A DNA stretch of 64,000 nt from Micromonospora purpureochromogenes. GTDB lineage: Bacteria; Actinomycetota; Actinomycetes; Mycobacteriales; Micromonosporaceae. Both the position numbers and the translations under genes were made by a program. The DNA lies in contig NZ_LT607410.1 in NCBI RefSeq assembly GCF_900091515.1, positions 3,162,001 to 3,226,000 on the forward strand, read 5' to 3'. A model generated the notes under the pieces. That model was not told the origin of the DNA and ran no database searches. It saw only the letters and a program-made list of their open reading frames with translations. Below, in pieces: positions 21,266 through 27,774 of this stretch. How positions within the stretch are numbered: the stretch's first letter is position 1; every line of letters begins with the position of its first letter.

Positions 21266-22923
21266 GCGCGCTGGTCATCGTCGGGCACGGCACGCGCAGC
21301 GCGGCCGGGGTCGACCAGTTCACCGCGCTCGTCGACCGGGTCCGCCGGCGCGCCGCCGGCAGCGTCGGCGACGTCGAGGGCGGCTTCATCGAGCTGTCCC
21401 GCCCGCCGCTGACCGACGCGGTCGCCGCGCTGGCCGGCCGGGGGCACCGGTCGCTGGTGGCGCTGCCGCTGGTGCTCACCGCCGCCGGGCACGGCAAGGG
21501 CGACATCCCCGCCGCGATGGCCCGCGAGCAGGCCCGCCACCCCGGCCTGACCTACCGCTACGGGCGGCCGCTCGGGCCGCACCCGCTGCTGCTCACCGCC
21601 CTGGCCGAGCGGATCGACGCCGCCCTGGCCGGGGCCGACCGGGCCGGCACCTGGGTGGCGCTGATCGGCCGGGGCTCCACCGACCCGGACGCCAACGCCG
21701 AGGTGGCGAAGGTGGCCCGGCTGCTCTGGGAGGGGCGCGGCTACGCCGGGGTCGAACCCGGTTTCGTCTCCCTGGCCGAGCCGTCCGTGCCGGCGGTGCT
21801 GGAGCGGCTGCGCCGGCTCGGCGCCCGGCGGATCGTGGTCGCCCCGTACTTCCTCTTCGCCGGGGTGCTGCCGGACCGGATCGTCGCCCGGTCGACCGAG
21901 TTCGCCGCCGCCCACCCCGACCTGGACGTGCGGGTGGCCGACCTGATCGGCGACTGCGACGCGCTGGCCGACCTGGTGCTGGAACGGCACGCCGAGGCGC
22001 TGCGCGGGGACATCCGGATGAACTGCGACACCTGCGCGTACCGGGTGCTGATGCCGGGCTTCGCCGACAAGGTGGGCCGGCCGCAGACCCCGCACGACCA
22101 CCCCGACGACCCGGTGGGCGGCCACCATCACCACCACCACGACCACCACCATCCTCAGCGGCACGAGCCCACGCTGCGCCCGGGGCAGGTGGCCATCGTG
22201 GGCGGCGGCCCCGGCCCCGACGACCTGATCACCGTACGGGGGAGGGCGATGCTGCACGCCGCGGACGTGGTGGTGGCCGACCGGCTCGCCCCGCAGGGCC
22301 TGCTCGCCGGGCTGCGCCCGGGCGTGCTGGTGGTCGACGCGGCGAAGGTGCCCCGGGGACCGTCGATGGGGCAGGACACCATCAACGACACCCTGATCCG
22401 CCACGCCCGCGCCGGCAAGCGGGTGGTCCGGCTCAAGGGCGGCGACCCGTACGTCTTCGGGCGCGGCCACGAGGAGGTTCAGGCCTGCGCCGCCGCCGGG
22501 GTCGAGACGGTGCTGGTCCCCGGGGTGAGCAGCGCCGTCGCCGCGCCCGCCCTGGCCGGCGTGCCGGTCACCCACCGGGGTGTCGCGCACGACGTCACCG
22601 TCGTCTCCGGACACCTGCCGCCGGAGCATCCCGGGTCGCTGGTGGAGTGGGCGGCGCTGGGCCGGTCCCGGGGGACGCTGGTGCTGCTGATGGCGGTCGA
22701 CACCATCGGCCGGATCGCCGAGACGCTGGTGGCCCAGGGCCGCGCGGCGGACACCCCGGTGCTGATGGTGCAGGACGCCGGGCACCCCGGGCAGCGGGCC
22801 CTGCCGACCACGCTGGACGAGGTGGGCGAGCTGGCCGCCCGGGAGGGCGTCCGGCCGCCGGCGGTCTTCGTGGTCGGGCCGGTGGTGGCCCTCGCCCCGG
22901 TCGCGGCGGTCGCGGCGGGCTGA
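21262..22923 (+). CDS. cobA: CbiX-CobA fusion: sirohydrochlorin cobaltochelatase / uroporphyrinogen-III C-methyltransferase
   Basis: The 553-residue protein begins with a CbiX chelatase (about 1-280; VIVGHGTRSAAG, LPLVLTAAGHGKGDIP). It ends that domain with the MNCDTC motif (253-258), which matches the MxCxxC Fe-S motif described for CbiX-L proteins. A His-rich linker follows (six His at 288-293 and three at 295-297). An SUMT domain starts near 309 (VAIVGGGPGPDDLITVRG, RLKGGDPYVFGRG, VPGVSSAVAAPALAGVPVTHRG). It therefore makes precorrin-2 and can insert cobalt early. It ends the operon and is followed by a hairpin. Confidence 0.94.
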   Translation: MSALVIVGHGTRSAAGVDQFTALVDRVRRRAAGSVGDVEGGFIELSRPPLTDAVAALAGRGHRSLVALPLVLTAAGHGKGDIPAAMAREQARHPGLTYRYGRPLGPHPLLLTALAERIDAALAGADRAGTWVALIGRGSTDPDANAEVAKVARLLWEGRGYAGVEPGFVSLAEPSVPAVLERLRRLGARRIVVAPYFLFAGVLPDRIVARSTEFAAAHPDLDVRVADLIGDCDALADLVLERHAEALRGDIRMNCDTCAYRVLMPGFADKVGRPQTPHDHPDDPVGGHHHHHHDHHHPQRHEPTLRPGQVAIVGGGPGPDDLITVRGRAMLHAADVVVADRLAPQGLLAGLRPGVLVVDAAKVPRGPSMGQDTINDTLIRHARAGKRVVRLKGGDPYVFGRGHEEVQACAAAGVETVLVPGVSSAVAAPALAGVPVTHRGVAHDVTVVSGHLPPEHPGSLVEWAALGRSRGTLVLLMAVDTIGRIAETLVAQGRAADTPVLMVQDAGHPGQRALPTTLDEVGELAAREGVRPPAVFVVGPVVALAPVAAVAAG

Positions 22924-22947
22924 GCCGCCGGGGTTCTCCCAGGCGGC
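22924..22947 (+). terminator. Hairpin ending the cobalamin operon
   Basis: GCCGCC-GGG and CCC-A-GGCGGC form a compact stem with a one-base bulge and a short loop immediately after the last TGA. It is a plausible factor-independent terminator in this base composition, although no U tract follows. Confidence 0.55.
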
Positions 22948-22986
22948 CGGCCCGAGCAGCACGGTGACCGGGGCGCTCGGAGCCGG

Positions 22987-23391
22987 TCAGAGCAGGGCGA
23001 CACCGAGCAGGACGGCGCCGAGGCTCAGGCTCACGCCACCGGCGACGGTGAGCCAGAGGAGCTTGTTCGGCCGGGTGTCGGTGGGCCGGGGTACCGAGAG
23101 GAAGAAGCCCAGCGGCATGAGGATCGGCGCGGCGACCAGCAGCGTCCGGATCAGCGAGCGCATCCCGTCCGACGCCTCGGCCTGGTCGAGGTACGGCAGG
23201 GCGACCAGGACGAGGATGACCAGCACGCCGGCGTGCGCGTGGCCGGCCGTCCACAGCCCCCGCCGGACCGGATTGTCCAGGTAGCCGGGCCGGTTTCGGG
23301 CCAGGTGGACGAGGAGGGTCAGCCCGCCGTACGCGACCGCGACGACGGTGATCAGCAGGATTCCCGCAGTGGTGCGCGTGTCCGATGACAT
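22987..23391 (-). CDS. Four-helix membrane protein of unknown function
   Basis: From the ATG at 23391 the product has 134 residues and four hydrophobic segments (roughly 8-30, 46-64, 76-98, 108-132). Its N-terminus starts MSSDTRTTAGILL. A GGAGACGACG ribosome site precedes this ATG; earlier in-frame starts lie in low-quality sequence. The H-x-H in GHAHAGVLVIL at the second helix is notable and could bind a metal or heme. The gene is convergent with the cobalamin operon. I do not recognise a family with certainty. Confidence 0.7.
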   Translation of the reverse strand: MSSDTRTTAGILLITVVAVAYGGLTLLVHLARNRPGYLDNPVRRGLWTAGHAHAGVLVILVLVALPYLDQAEASDGMRSLIRTLLVAAPILMPLGFFLSVPRPTDTRPNKLLWLTVAGGVSLSLGAVLLGVALL

Positions 23392-23582
23392 CGTCGTCTC
23401 CGTCTCGTCGCTGTCCGCTCTGCCCGTCGGCACCACTTGGTGAACAGTCGCGGCCCCCGTCACGTCACGCTCCACCTGCTCGGCGCGGGCATCGGCCGCG
23501 GCGCCGAGAGGGGAACGGGGGCGCCGCGGAGCCGGGACCGGGTGCCGGGTCCGTCGCGCGCGACACCCGGCAGGCCGACGGA

Positions 23583-23945
23583 TCAGCCGGTCGCCGCCCG
23601 GGCCAGCGCGTAGCCGAGGCTCGCCGCGGCCAGCCCGGCGACCACGCTGAGCAGCACGTTGGCCAGCGCGGCCAGCCGGTTGCCGTCGCGGGTCAGCCGC
23701 AGCGTCTCGTACCCGAAGGTGGACCAGGTGGTCAGCGCGCCGCAGAAGCCGGTGCCCAGCGCGGCGGTGACGGCCGGTCCGGCCGGCACCGCGACGAGCA
23801 TCCCGAGCAGCAGCGAGCCGACGACGTTGACGGTGAGCGTGCCCCAGGGCAGGAGTGAGTCGTGCCGGGCCTGCACGGCCCGGTCGGTCAGGTAGCGCAG
23901 CGGGGCGCCCAGCGCCGCCCCCAACGCGATCAGCAGCACGGTCAC
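23583..23945 (-). CDS. crcB: CrcB/FluC fluoride channel subunit (first of pair)
   Basis: The 120-residue protein has four hydrophobic helices with family motifs GAALGAPLRYL, PWGTLTVNVVGSLLLG and TGFCGALTTWSTFGYE. These match the Fluc fluoride exporter family. The GTG at 23945 overlaps the stop of the upstream paralogue by GTGA, so the pair is co-translated. Many actinobacteria have two crcB genes that may form a heterodimeric channel. It lies downstream in the two-gene operon. No fluoride riboswitch core was seen upstream of the pair. Confidence 0.93.
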   Translation of the reverse strand: MTVLLIALGAALGAPLRYLTDRAVQARHDSLLPWGTLTVNVVGSLLLGMLVAVPAGPAVTAALGTGFCGALTTWSTFGYETLRLTRDGNRLAALANVLLSVVAGLAAASLGYALARAATG

Positions 23946-24418
23946 CGGCCGTCTCCGGCCCGGTCGAGCAGCCGGCTGGCGACGGTGTCGCCGGCCGCGA
24001 CCGCCAGCAGCCCGCCCAGCAGGGTGGCCGCGAGGTACGTCAGCGCCGTGCCGGCCGCGCCTGCCGCCACGGCCAGCCGGACGTCCACCACGTACGCGGA
24101 GAAGGTGGTGAAGCCGCCGAGGACGCCGACGCCGAAGAACGGGCGGGTCAACGGGGCGACGCGACGCCGGCCGATCACGGCCATCAGCACCCCGATGAGC
24201 AGGCAGCCGGTGACGTTGACGGCGAAGGTGGCCCACGGGAATCCGGCCGGGGGGTGCGGCAGGGCGGTCTGGACGCCGGCCCGGGCCAGCGCGCCGAGCA
24301 CCCCGCCGGCCGCGATGGCGCCGAGCACCGCCGCCGGGTGCGCGGGCAGCTCGCCCCGGTCGGCGGGTACGTGCAGGTCGACGTCGGGGTCGACCCGGCG
24401 CGGTGCCGGTCCGGTCAC
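23942..24418 (-). CDS. crcB: CrcB/FluC fluoride channel subunit (second of pair)
   Basis: The 158-residue protein has a charged N-terminal tail of about 35 residues, followed by four hydrophobic helices. Motifs include GGVLGALARAGV, PWATFAVNVTGCLLIGVLM and GVLGGFTTFSAYVVD, typical of Fluc channels. I chose the GTG at 24418, which follows GTGGGAGGAGAG. Another GTG at 24445 lacks a ribosome site. It overlaps the second crcB by 4 nt. The longer N-terminal extension distinguishes it from its partner. Confidence 0.9.
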   Translation of the reverse strand: MTGPAPRRVDPDVDLHVPADRGELPAHPAAVLGAIAAGGVLGALARAGVQTALPHPPAGFPWATFAVNVTGCLLIGVLMAVIGRRRVAPLTRPFFGVGVLGGFTTFSAYVVDVRLAVAAGAAGTALTYLAATLLGGLLAVAAGDTVASRLLDRAGDGR

Positions 24419-24762
24419 CTCTCCTCCCACCAGTACGCGGGTCACTGGCAGGGACCGTCGGCGCGGTGTGCGCGGTTCTCCCGGTCGGTGCCGGGACGGT
24501 GGGCCCCACCACCGGACCCGCCCGCGAGCATATCCGGCGCCGCCGGCCGAGCTGGCGCCGCTGGTGGCCGCGCCGCACCGGCTGCCCGCACCCGCCCGCT
24601 GACCGTCCGTCCGACTCCACGGCACTGACGAGCCGACCCGCGCAGTCGCCCCATTGCGTCGATTCGGTTGGCGGTCGCCACCGGTTGCCGGCTGCGTCGT
24701 TTTGGCCGGCGCCCGCCGGGGCACATTCCACCGCGAGAAATATCGTCGAGAGGGGGTTCGTG
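24419..24762. other. Intergenic region between crcB pair and divergent membrane gene
   Basis: This 344-nt divergent region must hold promoters for both directions. I see no convincing coding frame, riboswitch core or palindromic operator. The last 60 nt before 24763 are less GC-rich (ACATTCCACCGCGAGAAATATCG) and include the GAGAGGGGG ribosome site of the next gene. Confidence 0.5.
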
Positions 24763-25200
24763 ATGGCGGCAGGCAGCACCTCGACCGGGACGCGGGCGTC
24801 GAACGGTCGCTCCGCGAAGGGGTCCACCGGCGCCGCGCGCCGGCCCGACGGGCCACCGTTCCGCAAGCCACGTTGGCCGAAGGCGTACGCGTTCGCGCTG
24901 GTCACCGGCGCGCTCTTCCTCCTCTCCTGGGTCGGCCAGTTCTTCTTCCAGCTGGCCGTGGAGAGCAACGAGGCCAGCCAGCACGGGCAGTCCTTCGCCT
25001 GGAGCGAGTTCCTGCCCCAGTTCTTCGCCAGCACCCTGGAGAACTGGCAGTCGGAGTTCCTTCAGCTGGTCTGGCAGGCCGCCGGGCTGGCGCTCTTCTA
25101 CTACTGGGGCTCGTCGCAGTCCCGCGAGTCCGACGAGCGCATCGAGGCCAAGCTCGACGCGTTGCTGCGCGACCGGAACCTCGACCCGGAGAACCCGTGA
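24763..25200 (+). CDS. DUF6766-like two-helix membrane protein
   Basis: The 145-residue protein has a basic, Ser/Thr-rich N-terminus (1-42) and a membrane helix near 47-66 (YAFALVTGALFLLSWVGQFFFQ). A segment rich in aromatic residues and Gln follows (FAWSEFLPQFFASTLENWQSEFLQL), then a second helix (LVWQAAGLALFYYWG) and a charged tail. This matches a small actinobacterial family I believe is DUF6766; its function is unknown. GAGAGGGGG precedes the ATG, and a GTG one codon upstream is possible. A strong hairpin follows the stop. Confidence 0.75.
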   Translation: MAAGSTSTGTRASNGRSAKGSTGAARRPDGPPFRKPRWPKAYAFALVTGALFLLSWVGQFFFQLAVESNEASQHGQSFAWSEFLPQFFASTLENWQSEFLQLVWQAAGLALFYYWGSSQSRESDERIEAKLDALLRDRNLDPENP

Positions 25201-25209
25201 CGGTCTGAG

Positions 25210-25255
25210 CGCGTACCCCACCGGGCCGCGGGGGGCGGCCTCGGCGGGGTACGCG
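25210..25255 (+). terminator. Nested stem-loop
   Basis: CGCGTACCCC (25210-25219) pairs perfectly with GGGGTACGCG (25246-25255). Inside it, GGCCGC and GCGGCC can form an inner stem. It begins 10 nt after the stop codon of the membrane protein gene. Confidence 0.65.
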
Positions 25256-25297
25256 TGCGGGTCAGGCGGCGCCGCGCGGTGCGGTGTCGGCCGGCGG

Positions 25298-25310
25298 GCG
25301 TACGGTACGC
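25298..25310. promoter_or_regulatory. 13-bp palindrome upstream of paaK
   Basis: GCGTAC-G-GTACGC is a perfect palindrome around one central base, 50 nt before the paaK start. It is a candidate operator, but its position relative to a promoter is unknown. Confidence 0.4.
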
Positions 25311-25360
25311 ACGGCGGCCGGCGTGGGTCCCGGTCGTCGTCGACGACCGCAGGAGGCACC

Positions 25361-26668
25361 GTGCACGACCGCACCCCCGCGCCGGAGGAGCTGGAACCCG
25401 TCGAGCGGGTGGGGGTCGACGAGCTGCGGGCGTTGCAACTCGACCGGCTGCGCTGGTCGCTGCGGCACGCGTACGACAACGTGCCGCACTACCGGCAGGC
25501 GTTCGAGGCGGCCGGCGTGCACCCCGACGACTGCCGGGAGCTGGCCGACCTGGCCCGGTTCCCGTTCACCGGCAAGGCCGAGCTGCGGGAGAACTACCCG
25601 TTCGGCATGTTCGCGGTGCCCCGCGAGCAGGTGGCGCGGCTGCACGCGTCCTCCGGCACCACCGGCCGGCCCACCGTGGTCGGCTACACCCGCGAGGACC
25701 TGCGTACCTGGGCGCGGCTGATGGCCCGTTCGATCCGCGCCTCCGGCGGGCGGCCCGGCGACCGGGTGCACGTGGCGTACGGCTACGGCCTGTTCACCGG
25801 CGGCCTGGGCGCGCACTACGGCGCCGAGGAGCTGGGCTGCACGGTCATCCCGGTCTCCGGGGGGATGACCGAGCGGCAGGTGCTGCTGATCCGCGACTTC
25901 CAGCCCGAGGTCATCATGGTCACCCCCAGCTACATGCTGGCCATCGTGGACGAGATGGAGCGGCAGGGCGTCGACCCGCGCGCCACCTCGCTGCGGGTCG
26001 GCATCTTCGGCGCCGAGCCGTGGACCGAGGACATGCGCCGGGAGATGGAGCAGCGCCTCGACCTGCACGCGGTGGACATCTACGGCCTGTCCGAGGTGAT
26101 GGGCCCGGGGGTGGCCACCGAGTGCGTGGAGACCAAGGACGGGCTGCACCTCTGGGAGGACCACTTCTATCCGGAGATCATCGACCCGGTGACCGGCGCG
26201 GTGCTGCCCGACGGCGAGCAGGGCGAGCTGGTGCTCACCTCGCTGACGAAGGAGGCGATGCCGGTGGTCCGCTACCGCACCCGCGACCTCACCCGCCTGC
26301 TGCCCGGCACCGCCCGGCCGATGCGCCGGATCGAGAAGATCACCGGCCGGACCGACGACATGATGATCGTGCGCGGGGTGAACGTCTTCCCGACCCAGAT
26401 CGAGGAGCTGATCCTGCGTACCCCCGCGCTGTCGCCGCACTTCCAGTGCGTGCTGGCCCGCGAGGGGCGGCTCGACACCCTGACCGTCAAGGTGGAGCGC
26501 CGTGTGGGAGTCGACGTCGAGGAGGCCGCTCGCGCCGGCCGCGCACTGGTCGAGCAGGTGAAGAACACCATCGGGGTCAGCGTGGCGGTGGAGGTGATCG
26601 CGCCGGACGGGGTGGAGCGCTCGATGGGCAAGATGCGGCGGATCGTCGACCAGCGGCGGGTGGGCTGA
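25361..26668 (+). CDS. paaK: Phenylacetate-CoA ligase
   Basis: The 435-residue adenylate-forming enzyme has LHASSGTTGRPTVVGYT (P-loop-like AMP motif), HVAYGYGLFTGGLGAHYGAE, DIYGLSEVMGPGVATEC and RTDDMMIVRGVNVFPTQIEELIL. These are diagnostic for PaaK. It activates phenylacetate (or a related arylacetate) with ATP and CoA. An AGGAGG ribosome site lies 10 nt before the GTG. paaI follows after 1 nt. The ring epoxidase genes paaABCDE are not in the window, so the full pathway must lie elsewhere or be absent. Confidence 0.95.
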   Translation: MHDRTPAPEELEPVERVGVDELRALQLDRLRWSLRHAYDNVPHYRQAFEAAGVHPDDCRELADLARFPFTGKAELRENYPFGMFAVPREQVARLHASSGTTGRPTVVGYTREDLRTWARLMARSIRASGGRPGDRVHVAYGYGLFTGGLGAHYGAEELGCTVIPVSGGMTERQVLLIRDFQPEVIMVTPSYMLAIVDEMERQGVDPRATSLRVGIFGAEPWTEDMRREMEQRLDLHAVDIYGLSEVMGPGVATECVETKDGLHLWEDHFYPEIIDPVTGAVLPDGEQGELVLTSLTKEAMPVVRYRTRDLTRLLPGTARPMRRIEKITGRTDDMMIVRGVNVFPTQIEELILRTPALSPHFQCVLAREGRLDTLTVKVERRVGVDVEEAARAGRALVEQVKNTIGVSVAVEVIAPDGVERSMGKMRRIVDQRRVG

Positions 26669-26669
26669 G

Positions 26670-27098
26670 ATGGCGGAGAACGGCCGGGTCGCGGCGGGGC
26701 GTACCGCCGCGCACGACATGTTCGACGCGGACGTGGCCTCCCGCGCCCTGGGCATCGAGCTGGTCTCCGCCGGCGACGGCGCCGCGGTGGCCCGGATGCG
26801 GGTGACCGCGACCACGCTCAACGGACACGCCATCGGCCACGGCGGCTTCGTCTTCCTGCTCGCCGACACGGCCTTCGCGCTGGCCTGCAACAGCCACGGC
26901 CCGGCCACGGTCGCCGCCGGCGGTGAGATCAGCTTCCTGCGCCCGGTCCGCGAGGGCGACCTGCTGACCGCCCGGGCCACCGAACGGGCCCGCTACGGCC
27001 GCAGCGGCATCTACGACGTCACCGTCTCCCGGGGCGACGAGGTGGTCGCCGAGTTCCGGGGCCGCAGCCGGACGCCGGCCCGCGGGACCGGGGGCTGA
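26670..27098 (+). CDS. paaI: PaaI-type hotdog-fold thioesterase
   Basis: The 142-residue protein has the PaaI signature NGHAIGHGGFVFLLADTAFALACNS and VAAGGEISFLRPVREGDLLTA. The Asp in LADTAF is the expected catalytic residue. PaaI hydrolyses dead-end hydroxyphenylacetyl-CoA intermediates and restores free CoA. Its ATG lies one base after the paaK stop (TGAGATG), so the two form an operon. Length is normal. Confidence 0.93.
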   Translation: MAENGRVAAGRTAAHDMFDADVASRALGIELVSAGDGAAVARMRVTATTLNGHAIGHGGFVFLLADTAFALACNSHGPATVAAGGEISFLRPVREGDLLTARATERARYGRSGIYDVTVSRGDEVVAEFRGRSRTPARGTGG

Positions 27099-27145
27099 CC
27101 GCGCGGCGCGCCGCCGCTGTCGGCGGTCTCCGGCACGATGACCCG

Positions 27146-27730
27146 ATGACACACATCGTGCTCTTCCATTCCGTGTACGGGCTCCGGCCGGCCGTGCTGG
27201 CCCAAGCCGACCGGTTGCGCGCGGCCGGGCACCGGGTCGTCACCCCCGATCTCTACGGTGAGCCGCCGGCCGACACCGTGGAGGCGGGTTTCGCGCTGCT
27301 CGACAAGATCGGCCGCGACGAGGTGCTGCGCCGGGGTCGGGCCGCGCTGGCCCCGTTGCCGCCCGAGACGGTGCTGGCCGGCTGGTCGATGGGCGCGGGA
27401 GTGGCCGGGGCGCTGCTGGCCGAGCGGCCCGACGCCGCCGCGCTGCTGCTCCTGCACGGCACCGGCGCCGACCCGGCTGCGGTCCGCCCGGGCCTGCCGG
27501 TGCAACTGCACCTCGCCGACCCCGACGAGTACGAGACGCCGGAGGAGGTCGCCGAGTGGCAGCGGGCGATGACCGGGGCGGGGGCGCGGCTGGAGGTGTT
27601 CCGCTACCCGGGAGCCGGGCACCTCTTCACCGACCCGGACGTGCCGGACCACGATCCGCGGGCCGCCGAGCAGACCTGGGAGCGGGCACTGACCTTCCTC
27701 GCCGGGCTGGCCGGTCCGTCGGCCGACTGA
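27146..27730 (+). CDS. Dienelactone hydrolase family protein
   Basis: The 194-residue alpha/beta hydrolase has the nucleophile elbow GWSMGAG, with Ser rather than the Cys of classical dienelactone hydrolases. It also has an HSVYGLRPAV oxyanion strand, the acid region LADPDEYETP and the catalytic His in GAGHLFTD. CACGAT lies 6 nt upstream of the ATG with no ribosome site between, so it is probably transcribed without a leader. It is convergent with the cyclase gene. Substrate is unknown. Confidence 0.85.
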   Translation: MTHIVLFHSVYGLRPAVLAQADRLRAAGHRVVTPDLYGEPPADTVEAGFALLDKIGRDEVLRRGRAALAPLPPETVLAGWSMGAGVAGALLAERPDAAALLLLHGTGADPAAVRPGLPVQLHLADPDEYETPEEVAEWQRAMTGAGARLEVFRYPGAGHLFTDPDVPDHDPRAAEQTWERALTFLAGLAGPSAD

Positions 27731-27740
27731 CTCCGGCCGT

Positions 27741-27768
27741 CCACCGCGCCACGGCGCGTGCCCGGTGG
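27741..27768. terminator. Bidirectional hairpin between convergent genes
   Basis: CCACCG and CGGTGG enclose an inner GCGCC/GGCGC stem in the 44-nt gap between the hydrolase and the minus-strand cyclase. The position suits termination of both genes. Confidence 0.45.
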
Positions 27769-27774
27769 GGCGGT

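Noticed and set aside
22123..22170. His-rich CACCAC tract as a possible simple-sequence artefact
   Set aside because: It is in frame within the CbiX-CobA fusion and follows the MxCxxC motif, where a His-rich region is expected in CbiX-L proteins.
24403..25208. Plus-strand open frames upstream of and overlapping the DUF6766-like gene
   Set aside because: Only the frame from 24763 has membrane helices and a ribosome site. The extended upstream part is Pro/Arg-rich intergenic sequence, and the overlapping second frame is a shadow.
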